Source: JBFHNV01 sp965365655
GTDB lineage: Bacteria > Pseudomonadota > Gammaproteobacteria > HK1
NCBI GenBank assembly: GCA_965365655.1
Contig: CBDUCN010000055.1
Coordinates: 1 to 20,589, forward strand
Reading direction: 5' to 3'
Length of the DNA: 20,589 nt
Both the position numbers and the translations under genes were made by a program. Shown piece by piece: positions 6,516-14,200 of this stretch; positions within the stretch are counted from its first letter, which is position 1, and each line of letters begins with the position of its first letter. The notes under the pieces were generated by a model. The model was not told the origin of the DNA and did no database searches. It was given only the letters and a program-made list of their open reading frames with translations.

Positions 6516-7700
6516 TCACCGCCGTGCGGCGTGCCGCGCGATGCGGTTCGCGATCGCCCAGCGGTGCACCTCGTTCGGGCCGTCGTAGATGCGGAACGGG
6601 CGGATCTCGCGCCAGATGCGCTCGACCAGGGTGTCGGCGGTGATCCCCATGCCGCCGAGGATCTGCATGCAGCGGTCGGCCACCGCGAACTCCTTCTCCG
6701 AGCAGATCACCTTCGCCATGGACGACTCCTGGCGCGCCTGGCCGCCCTCGTCCAGCACCCACGCGCACTGCCAGATCGCGAGGCGCGCGAGGTGGATGTC
6801 CATCTCGTTCTCGGCCAGCATGAAGCCCACGCCCTCGTGCTCGACGAGCGGCTTGCCGAAGGCCTGGCGCTTCACCGCGTAGTCGCACGCGATGTCGTGC
6901 GCGCGGCGCGCGGCGCCCAGCCAGCGCATGCAGTGCGTGAGGCGCGCCGGCGCGAGGCGCACCTGGGCGTACTTGTAGCCCTCGCCGATCTCCCCGAGCA
7001 CCTGCTCGGCGGTGACGCGCAGATCGTTGAAGCGGATCTCGCAGTGCCCGCCGGCGAAGCTGGATTCCATCGTGTCCTGCAGGCGCACCCGCTCGATGGC
7101 CGGGTCGTCGTTGTCGACCAGGAACATCGTCGCGCCCTTGCCCTTCTCGATGCGATCGCCTGTGAGCGCCATCACGATGTTGAGCTTCGCGCCGTCGTAG
7201 CCGGTGATGAACCACTTGCGCCCGTTGATCACCCAGTGGTTGCCGTCCTGACGCGCGGTCGTCGCGAGCATGTTCGGATCGGACCCGGCGCCGTCGGGCT
7301 CGGTCATCGAGAAACAGGACCGGATCTCGCCCGCGGCCAGCGGATCCAGCCACTGCCGCTTCTGCTCCTCGCTCGCGACCACTTCCAGCAGGTGCATGTT
7401 GCCCTCGTCGGGCGCGTTGCAGTTCAGCGCCTGCGGCCCGAGCAGGGAGTAGCCCGCGGCCTCGAACACGATCGCCATCTCGCGGGTGTCGCAGCCGAGG
7501 CCGCCGTGCTCGGTGCCGACGTGCGGGCTCAGCAGGCCGGCCTCGCGGGCCTTCGCGATCAGCTCCGCGCGCAGGGAGTCGTCGAGCCCGTGCGCGGTCT
7601 GGCGCGGATCGCCTTCGAGCGGAATCACCTGCTCGCGGATGAACGCCTCGGTGCGCTCCTTCAGGTCGCGCATGCGATCGGTGAGGGCGAAATCGATCAT
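6516..7700 (-). CDS. Acyl-CoA dehydrogenase (ACAD10/11-like branch)
   Basis: The 394-residue flavoenzyme has the three-part acyl-CoA dehydrogenase layout. An N-terminal helical domain precedes the FAD/substrate segment CFSMTEPDGAGSD (129-141), then come RQAFGKPLVEHEGV (from 278) and the C-terminal QILGGMGI (347-354). It would introduce a 2,3-double bond into an acyl-CoA, passing electrons to electron-transfer flavoprotein. At the place of the usual catalytic Glu (YEGT in medium-chain enzymes) it reads YDGPNEVHR, so Asp373 occupies the base position. From memory this 'DGPxEVH' pattern characterises the ACAD10/ACAD11-like branch. GAGG precedes the ATG at about nine bases. It is the first gene of the minus-strand block, and an inverted repeat with a -10-like hexamer lies upstream. 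Confidence 0.92.
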   Translation of the reverse strand: MIDFALTDRMRDLKERTEAFIREQVIPLEGDPRQTAHGLDDSLRAELIAKAREAGLLSPHVGTEHGGLGCDTREMAIVFEAAGYSLLGPQALNCNAPDEGNMHLLEVVASEEQKRQWLDPLAAGEIRSCFSMTEPDGAGSDPNMLATTARQDGNHWVINGRKWFITGYDGAKLNIVMALTGDRIEKGKGATMFLVDNDDPAIERVRLQDTMESSFAGGHCEIRFNDLRVTAEQVLGEIGEGYKYAQVRLAPARLTHCMRWLGAARRAHDIACDYAVKRQAFGKPLVEHEGVGFMLAENEMDIHLARLAIWQCAWVLDEGGQARQESSMAKVICSEKEFAVADRCMQILGGMGITADTLVERIWREIRPFRIYDGPNEVHRWAIANRIARHAARR

Positions 7701-7744
7701 GCCGGTGGCCTCGATGCGGCGGCGCGGTGGCGCCCGTGGACGTG

Positions 7745-7763
7745 TGCCGCCATCATAGCGGCA
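7745..7763 (-). promoter_or_regulatory. Inverted repeat overlapping a -10 hexamer upstream of the acyl-CoA dehydrogenase block
   Basis: TGCCGC (7745-7750) and GCGGCA (7758-7763) form a perfect 6-bp dyad around a 7-base spacer. On the minus strand the spacer reads TATGAT (complement of 7752-7757), a five-of-six match to the sigma-70 -10 hexamer, about 50 bases upstream of the dehydrogenase start. No good -35 is visible at 16-18 bases, so activator dependence is possible. The site lies in the 116-base gap between this gene and the divergent alcohol dehydrogenase, so a repressor bound here could control both. The regulator is unknown. Confidence 0.4.
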
Positions 7764-7816
7764 GGGCTTCCGCGCCGGCCATCGCCGCCCCGTCGAGCAC
7801 CAGGAGCAGCAGCCGC

Positions 7817-8896
7817 ATGAGATCCAGAGCGATGGTGGTCACCGAGCCCGGGCGCATGGTGCTCGAGGAGTTCGAGGTCGCGAAGCCGCCGCCGGGGCAC
7901 CTGCTGGTGAAGACCTCGGTGACGTCGGTGTGCTCCACCGACATCAAGGTGTTCAAGGGCAAGACGCCGTTCGGGCGCTACCCGCTGATCATGGGCCACG
8001 AGATCGCCGGCGAGGTCGTCGACGTCGGCGACGGGCCCAACGACTGGCCCGGGATCGCGCCCGGCGCGCGCATCACGGTGGAGCCGTACATCCCGTGCGG
8101 GCGCTGCGAGTGGTCGCGCAGCCGCCACTTCTATCACCAGTGCCCGCACGGCGGCATCTACGGCATCAGCCGCGCGTGCGACGAGCCGCCCTACCTGATG
8201 GGCGGGTACAGCGAGTATTTCTACGTCGTGCCCGGCACCATCGTGCACGCGCTCGGCGATCGCATGCCGGCGAGCGCGGCCAGCCTGTCCTCGGTGGTGG
8301 CCAACGGGGTGCGCTGGGTGAAGACGCTGGGCCGGATCACCTTCGGCGAGTCGGTGGTGATCTCGGGGCCCGGCTCGCAGGGGCTGTCGGCGCTCGCGTC
8401 GGCGCTGGAATCCGGCGCCGCGCCCGTGATCGTGCTCGGGCTCGCCCGGGATGCCGAGCGCCTCGCGCTTGCGCGCGAGTTCGGCGCGCACCACACCGTC
8501 GACGTGGAGGCCCGCGACGCGCGCGAGGCCGTGAAGGCGCTGCTGCCCGAGGGCGCCGACGCGGTGATCGAGACATCGGGCACGCCCGACGGGATCCTGG
8601 CCGCGATCGACATGGTGCGCCCGGCCGGGCGCATCGTGTCCATCGGGCTGTCCGGCGGCGTCGAGACCCCGGTCCGCTTCGACGATCTCGTCTGGAAGAG
8701 CGTCACGCTGATCACGGGGCTCGGCCAGGCCGGCAACGTGGGCGACGCGATGAAGCTGATCGACACCGGGCGCTATCCGTTCGAGAAGATCAACAACCGG
8801 GTGTATCGACTCGAGGATCTGGCCGACGCGATCCGCGACACCGAGCAGCGTCCGCCGGGCTTCATCAAGGGTGCGGTGGTGTACCGGGACGGCTGA
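7817..8896 (+). CDS. Zinc-dependent alcohol dehydrogenase (MDR family)
   Basis: The 359-residue medium-chain dehydrogenase/reductase oxidises an alcohol or polyol with NAD(P). Catalytic zinc ligands are visible: Cys39 in SVCSTD and the His61-Glu62 pair in MGHEIAGEV. The nucleotide-binding motif is GPGSQG (184-189). The structural-zinc lobe is abnormal. The usual CxxCxxCx7C reads C94, C97, Ser100 and C109, so the third Cys is lost and the fourth is displaced by one. The lobe probably binds no zinc or binds it differently. The ATG at 7817 is supported by AGGAG seven bases upstream; a later ATG at 7832 lacks this. It is divergent from the acyl-CoA dehydrogenase operon and could feed an alcohol into the same pathway. 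A hairpin follows about 40 bases after the stop. Confidence 0.9.
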   Translation: MRSRAMVVTEPGRMVLEEFEVAKPPPGHLLVKTSVTSVCSTDIKVFKGKTPFGRYPLIMGHEIAGEVVDVGDGPNDWPGIAPGARITVEPYIPCGRCEWSRSRHFYHQCPHGGIYGISRACDEPPYLMGGYSEYFYVVPGTIVHALGDRMPASAASLSSVVANGVRWVKTLGRITFGESVVISGPGSQGLSALASALESGAAPVIVLGLARDAERLALAREFGAHHTVDVEARDAREAVKALLPEGADAVIETSGTPDGILAAIDMVRPAGRIVSIGLSGGVETPVRFDDLVWKSVTLITGLGQAGNVGDAMKLIDTGRYPFEKINNRVYRLEDLADAIRDTEQRPPGFIKGAVVYRDG

Positions 8897-8937
8897 CGCG
8901 GGCCTATCCGGAGACGCCGGCCACATGTCGTGAGGGC

Positions 8938-8970
8938 ATTCCTATATGCTTGAAAGGCATAAGGAATTCT
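8938..8970 (+). terminator. Possible intrinsic terminator after the alcohol dehydrogenase
   Basis: ATTCCTATATGC (8938-8949) pairs with GCATAAGGAAT (8957-8967) to give an 11-bp stem with one bulged A and the loop TTGAAAG. The pyrimidine-rich run TCTCTTCTC follows. The stem is AT-rich for this genome and starts 42 bases after the dehydrogenase stop. The T-run is interrupted by C, so termination would be modest. An operator for the next gene is the alternative. Confidence 0.4.
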
Positions 8971-8991
8971 CTTCTCGCCGGGGTGCACTTC

Positions 8992-9020
8992 TTCACAAAT
9001 CAGCGCGCATTCTTTACACA
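8992..9020 (+). promoter_or_regulatory. Candidate sigma-70 promoter for the hypothetical gene
   Basis: TTCACA (8992-8997; five of six matches to the -35 consensus) is separated by exactly 17 bases from TACACA (9015-9020; three of six matches to the -10). It sits in the most AT-rich patch between the alcohol dehydrogenase and the small gene starting at 9130. The predicted leader would be about 100 bases long. TATGCT at 9040-9045 is a competing -10. The match is modest. Confidence 0.3.
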
Positions 9021-9129
9021 CAATGGCCGCTCCCCGTCCTATGCTCCGGTGAGTCTCAATGGATCGATGCCGGCTCCGCGGTCATGCCCGCGGCCGCCGG
9101 CGCAACCGCAGGGAGGGCCACGCGCGACG

Positions 9130-9618
9130 ATGAGTGCGACACTGCAAGCCTCCATCATCCCCTTCCCTCGCGCGGGCGCAGGCCTCGATCGCGAGGGCTT
9201 GCTGCGGATGGCCTGTTGCTTCGACCGGGTGCGTCCGGCGAAGACCCAGGTGGTGTACGACGAGGAAGGAACCGCAACCCGGTTCCTGTGCCGCGCGCCG
9301 CGCGTCGCCTTCGTCTCGCGCGAGGAATTCATCGCCGCCGCGGTGAAGCGTTTTCTCGGCTCCATCGAGGACAGCCGCCTCGCCGAGATGATGTACGTGG
9401 CGACGCTGTACAACGCCGGCGAGCACGTGCCGGTGTCGCTCGCAGTGCTGCGCGCGCGGGTCGCGCGCGAGTTCGGCGGACCGGTGCCTGCGCCGTGGTC
9501 CGAGCAGCTCGTCCCGGCCCAGGTGCGCGAGGCCGTGCTGCTGAGCCTCGACTCCGGCGGGCTGGAGTTCGTGACCTCCGGTCCGCGCTGGTGGACCTAC
9601 GGCATGTCCGAGGGCTGA
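9130..9618 (+). CDS. Hypothetical protein, 162 aa
   Basis: I do not recognise this protein. It appears soluble, with no signal peptide or membrane segment. It has a mixed alpha/beta composition with FVSREEFIAAAVKRFLGSIEDSR in the middle and an aromatic C-terminus (GPRWWTYGMSEG). Two adjacent Cys (MACCFDR) lie near residue 30. The reading frame shows the G/C third-position bias of real genes and its AT-rich upstream region looks regulatory, so I consider it coding. The ATG at 9130 has GGGAGG about 13 bases upstream, which is rather far. An in-frame ATG at 9067 would add a Pro-rich, low-complexity 21 residues. It stands alone between the alcohol dehydrogenase and the LVIVD protein. No function is proposed. 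Confidence 0.65.
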   Translation: MSATLQASIIPFPRAGAGLDREGLLRMACCFDRVRPAKTQVVYDEEGTATRFLCRAPRVAFVSREEFIAAAVKRFLGSIEDSRLAEMMYVATLYNAGEHVPVSLAVLRARVAREFGGPVPAPWSEQLVPAQVREAVLLSLDSGGLEFVTSGPRWWTYGMSEG

Positions 9619-9985
9619 ATCGCCGCGCGTGATCGCGCGGCATGCGCGTCGCCGGCCGGGCCCGCGCCCGCCGCCCGGGCGGCGGGGCCGGGGCGGACGG
9701 GCCGGCACGCAGGGGTCGGGCCGCGTCCCGGCGCGCATCGGACCCGTGCGCCGCGCTCCGGCGTGCCGGTGATGGACCCCGCTTCTTCCGACGCGGTGTC
9801 CCCCCCGGCCTGACGGCCGCGCCCGTCGAGCACGCACGTACCCGCCGCGCCGCGCTGCCGTAGAGACGCCTCCACGTGTCCCGGCGCACCCGGACGTCCG
9901 CCGATACGCCGGCCCGGATGCGCCCCCGGACGTTGCCACGGGACTGTGCAATAGTGCCCCGCGGCGCGTGACGGGGGCGGCGGGG
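9619..9985. other. Gene-free GC-rich spacer with post-stop hairpin
   Basis: I see no credible gene in these 367 bases; reading frames here have Arg/Pro/Ala-rich translations typical of noncoding GC-rich DNA. CCGCGCG (9623-9629) and CGCGCGG (9634-9640) form a perfect 7-bp hairpin with loop TGAT five bases after the hypothetical-gene stop, without a T-run. A G/C-only palindromic stretch follows near 9670-9690. TGTGCAATAG just before 9960 is the only AT-containing patch near the next start and may hold its -10, but no -35 accompanies it. Confidence 0.4.
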
Positions 9986-11104
9986 ATGGCGAGTGCGAGC
10001 GGTGTCCGGGAGCTGGCCTGGTTCGATTGCCCGGGCGGCGGGCAGGTCCGGGTGCAGGACGGCATCGCGTACCTCGGGCACATGAGCGCGCCGCACGGCA
10101 CCACGCTGCTGGACGTCCGCGATCCCCGGCGCCCGCGCGAGCTCGCGCGCCTGCCGATCGCGCCGGGCGCCCATTCCCACAAGGTGCGGGTGCACGGCGA
10201 CCTGATGCTCGTCAATCGCGAGCGCAAGGGGACGCCGCATCCGGACTTCGCCCCGGGCCTCGGCATCTTCGACGTCTCCGATCCCGCACGCCCGCGCGCC
10301 GTGGCTCACTGGCCGACGACGGGCAAGGGCGTGCACCGCTTCGACTTCGACGGCCGCCATGCGTACCTGTCCAGCACGCTGGACGGCTTCGTGGGCAACG
10401 TGGTCGTGATCCTGGACCTCGCCGATCCCGCGAAGCCCGAGCTGGCCGGGCGCTGGTGGATCCCCGGCCAGTGGCGGGCCGGCGGCGAGGACTACCCGTG
10501 GGGAGACGGACCGGAGCCGCGCTGCCACCACCCGCTGCGCCTCGGCGACCGCCTGTACGTGAGCTACTGGCATCACGGCTGCTTCATCCTCGACGTGTCG
10601 GATCTCGCACACCCGCGCATGGTCTCCGAGCTGTTCATCGGCCCCGCGTTCCCGCACCCGCGCCACACGGCGCTTCCCATTCCGTTCCCGGTGCGCGGGC
10701 GGCGGGTGATGGTGCTCGCGGACGAGGACGTCTCGAAGCTGCGCCCCCACGCGCCGGCGTTCGCGTGGATCGTGGACGTCACCGACGAGCGCCACCCGGT
10801 GCCGATCGCGAGCTGGCAGGTGCCGGGCCTGGACCCGGACGGCGCGCCGCAGCCGCCGATGACCGGGTGCCACCAGCCCAGCGAGGTGGTCACCGGCACC
10901 GAGATCCCGTTCGCGTGGTTCGCCCAGGGGCTGCGCATCGTCGACATCGCCGACCCGTTCGCCCCGGTGGAGGCGGCGCACTTCGTGCCGGACCCGGTGG
11001 CCGGCGAGAGCCGCGTGTGCGCGAACGACGTCACGGTGGACGACCGGGGCCTGATCTACCTGTACGACCGGGTGCGCGGGCTGCACGTGCTGGAGCGCGA
11101 GTAA
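9986..11104 (+). CDS. LVIVD-repeat beta-propeller protein
   Basis: The 372-residue protein is built of repeated blade-like units with the pattern 'hhDVxDPxxPxxhxxhxhP', as in LLDVRDPRRPRELARL, IFDVSDPARPRAVAHW, ILDLADPAKPELAG, ILDVSDLAHPRMVSEL and IVDIADPFAPVEAAHF. This is the LVIVD repeat signature, predicted to fold as a beta-propeller. No signal peptide is evident. Many histidines sit at repeat edges: GAHSHKVRVH (61-70), CHHP, YWHHG, GCHQP. A metal- or ligand-binding role is possible, and the unrelated-in-name SBP56 methanethiol oxidases share such a fold, but I cannot assign activity. The ATG at 9986 follows a GGGG-rich purine tract; a GTG at 9968 would add six residues. The gene precedes the c-di-GMP sensor by 177 bases but that gene has its own promoter. 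Confidence 0.8.
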   Translation: MASASGVRELAWFDCPGGGQVRVQDGIAYLGHMSAPHGTTLLDVRDPRRPRELARLPIAPGAHSHKVRVHGDLMLVNRERKGTPHPDFAPGLGIFDVSDPARPRAVAHWPTTGKGVHRFDFDGRHAYLSSTLDGFVGNVVVILDLADPAKPELAGRWWIPGQWRAGGEDYPWGDGPEPRCHHPLRLGDRLYVSYWHHGCFILDVSDLAHPRMVSELFIGPAFPHPRHTALPIPFPVRGRRVMVLADEDVSKLRPHAPAFAWIVDVTDERHPVPIASWQVPGLDPDGAPQPPMTGCHQPSEVVTGTEIPFAWFAQGLRIVDIADPFAPVEAAHFVPDPVAGESRVCANDVTVDDRGLIYLYDRVRGLHVLERE

Positions 11105-11199
11105 GCTCCCGCTCCACCGCCCCCGTCGCCCGCCGGCGGCGGTCCGTGCGCCGGGCGCCGGTCCGGGAACGTGCCGGAGCCGCGGCGGAACGGAAAGCC

Positions 11200-11226
11200 T
11201 CAAGTTCGCGCTCGTCGGGCCGATTT
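11200..11226 (+). promoter_or_regulatory. Sigma-28 (FliA-type) flagellar promoter
   Basis: TCAAGTTC (11200-11207), an exact 11-base spacer (11208-11218) and GCCGATTT (11219-11226) match the sigma-28 consensus TAAAGTTT-N11-GCCGATAA at 12 of 16 positions, including the core AAGTT and GCCGAT. The site lies 56 bases upstream of the GTG start of the GGDEF/EAL sensor gene and outside any gene. Flagellar control of c-di-GMP enzymes is well known in Proteobacteria, which makes the context fitting. Confidence 0.65.
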
Positions 11227-11281
11227 CAGGATGTGGTGCGTGGCGGTCGCGCGCCGCGACGTCGACGCATCGGAGGTACGC

Positions 11282-14200
11282 GTGAGGGCGACAGGCTGGC
11301 GAACGTGGGTGGCGGCGCTCGTGCTCGCCGTTGCGTGCGCACCGGCGGGCGCCGGTGCGCAGGCGCCCGCGGACCTCGCCGGCAAGCGGGTCCTGCTGCT
11401 GTTCTCGTACCACCCCACCTTCGTCACCTCGCAGCCCATCCTGCGCACGCTGCTGTCGGCGCTCGAGCCGCGCGGCGTGGCGCTGGACGTGGAGTACATG
11501 GACAGCAAGCGCCACCCGGACGCGGTCGCGCAGGACAGCTTCGCCGCCGGGCTGGCGCACCGGCTCTCCGCGCGGCGCCCGTACGACGTGGTGCTGGCGT
11601 CCGACGACAACGCGCTGCGCTTCGCGCGCGCGCACCGCACGACGGTGCTGCGCGGCGCACCGGTGGTGTTCCTCGCGGTCAACGACCTCGCGACCGCGTT
11701 CGCGATGGACCGCGACCCGCACGTCACCGGCGTCGTGGAGCACGTGTCGCTGGCCGAGACCGTGCGCCTCGCGCACGCGCTGGACCCGGGGCTGCGCGAG
11801 GTGGTCGCGGTGGTCGACGGCACGCCCAGCGGGCGCGGCGACGAGCAGGCCTTCCGTGCGCTGGGCCCGGAGCTGGACGGCGTGCGGCTGCGGGTGCTGT
11901 CGGCGGCGGATCGCTCCTGGGACGAGCTCGCCGTCGAGCTCGCCGCGCTGGACTCGGACCGCGCGGTGCTGCGCCTCGCGCTGTTCCGCGACGCACGGGG
12001 CACGGTGCGGTCCTTCGCGAGCGCGATCGGGCTGCTCGTGGAGCACGCCCCGGTGCCCGTGTACGCGCTGCGCAAGCACGGCATCGGCATCGGCACCGCC
12101 GGCGGCGTCGTCGTGGACTTCGAGGCGCAGGCACGCGAGGCGGCGCGCCTCGCGCTCGCGATCCTCGAGGGCGCCCCGGCGGCGTCGCTGCCCGTCACCC
12201 GCGACAGCCCCAACGTCACCACCGTGGACGCGCGGGTGCTCGAGCGCTTCGCGATCCCGCTGTCGCGCGTGCCGGCGGGCAGCGTGGTGATCAACCCGCC
12301 GAGCGACGCGCCCCGGGCCGGGCTCGCGCCGGCGCTGCTGGCGGTGGTCGGCCTGCTCTCGCTGCTGGTGATGTTCCTCGTGGTGCAGGTCGTGCGGCGG
12401 CGCCGCGCCGAGGCGCTCGCGCACCAGGGCCGGGAGCGCTTCCGCAGCATGGTCGAGGGCTCCCTGCACGGGGTGCTGATCCACCGCAACCGTGTGCCCG
12501 TGTTCGCGAACCAGGCCTACGCGGACATTCTCGGCTACGACTCGCCCGAGGAGCTGCTCGCACTCGGTGACGTGGAGCGCTTCTACGCGGCCCACGAGCA
12601 CGCCCGGCTGCGCGGCTACCAGGAGGCGCGCGTCGGGGGGCGCGACGCGCCCAGCGAGTACGACTTCGAGGCGGTGCGCAAGGACGGCAGCATCGTGGTG
12701 CTGCACAACGTCGTGCACCGCACCCGATGGAACGGCGAGGTCGCGACGCAGCACAACGTCGTCGACGTGACGGCGCGCGCGCACGCCGCGCGGCTGCTGC
12801 GCGAGAGCGAGGAGCGCTATCGGAGCCTGGTCGAGAACGCTGCCGAGGCCATCGTCGTGCTGGACGCCGACGCGGGGCGCTTCGTCGACGCGAACGACAA
12901 CGCGCTCGCGCTGTTCGGCGTCACGCGCGAGAAGCTGATGACGCTGGACCCGGGCGCGGTGAGCCCGCCCGAGCAGCCGTGCGGGCGGTCTTCCCGCGAC
13001 ATGGCCGGCGAGCTGGTCGCGCGTGCCGTGGCCGGTGAGCGGGTGATGTTCGAGTGGACCCACCGCACCGCCGACGGGCGCGACGTGCCCACCGAGATCA
13101 GGCTGGTGCGCCTGCCGTCCTCGTCACGGCGCCTGGTGCGCGGCAGCATCACGGACATCAGCGAGCGCCTGGCCGCGCAGCAGGCGCTGCTGACGAAGTC
13201 GGGGCAGCTCGAGGCGACGCTGGAGAACACCGACCAGGGCATCAGCATGGTGGACGCGGAGCTCACGATGGTCGCGTTCAACCAGCGCTTCCTGGAGCTG
13301 CTGGAGTTCCCGCCCGAGCGCTTCAGCCCGGGCGACCCCTTCGAGAAGTTCATCCGCTACAACGCCGAGCGCGGCGAGTACGGGCCCGGTGACGTCGAGG
13401 CGCAGGTGCGCGAGCGCGTGGCGCTGGCCGCGCGCGCCGAGCACCACCGCTTCACCCGCACCCGCCCGGACGGCACGGTGCTCGAGATCCGCGGCCGCCC
13501 GCTGCCCGGCGGCGGCTTCGTGACCACCTACACCGACATCACCGAGACGCACCGCCTGTCCCAGCAGCTCTCGCACCAGGCCCGCCACGACGCCCTCACC
13601 GATCTGCTCAACCGGCGCGAATTCGAGCGCCAGCTCGCGCGGCTGCTGGACAGCGCTCGCGACGGGCGCGTCGAGCACGCGCTGTGCTACCTGGATCTCG
13701 ACCAGTTCAAGGTGATCAACGACACCTGCGGCCACCTCGCCGGGGACGAGCTGCTGCGCCAGCTCGGCGCGACGCTGCGCGCCCAGGTGCGCCGCGCCGA
13801 CGTGCTCGCGCGCCTCGGCGGCGACGAGTTCGGGGTGCTGCTGGAGGACTGCTCCCTGGACGAGGCGCAGCGTGTCGCCTCGGTGCTGCGTTCCGCGGTG
13901 GAGGAATTCCGTTTCTCCTGGGAGGACAAGAGCTTCCGCGTCGGCGTGAGCATCGGGCTGGTGCCGGTCACCGCCGCGAGCGGGACGGAGGCCGACCTGC
14001 TCAGCGCGGCCGACGCCGCGTGCTACGCGGCCAAGGACCAGGGGCGCAACCGCATCCACCTGTACACCGAGGACGATGCCGACCTCGCGAGCCGGCAGGG
14101 CGAGATGCACTGGGTGGTGCGCCTGCAGCACGCGCTGGAGGAGGACCGGCTGTGCCTGGAGCAGCAGCCCATCGTCGCCCTGGACCCCGCGCGCGGCGGC

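Noticed and set aside
9642..9863. Small plus-strand frame in the spacer after the hypothetical gene
   Set aside because: The composition is Arg/Gly/Pro-rich, there is no ribosome binding site and no motif is recognisable.
9329..13063. 1244-codon antisense frame over the LVIVD and sensor genes
   Set aside because: The composition is dominated by Arg, Ala, Gly and His and lacks any motif. The opposite strand encodes clear PAS and LVIVD domains.
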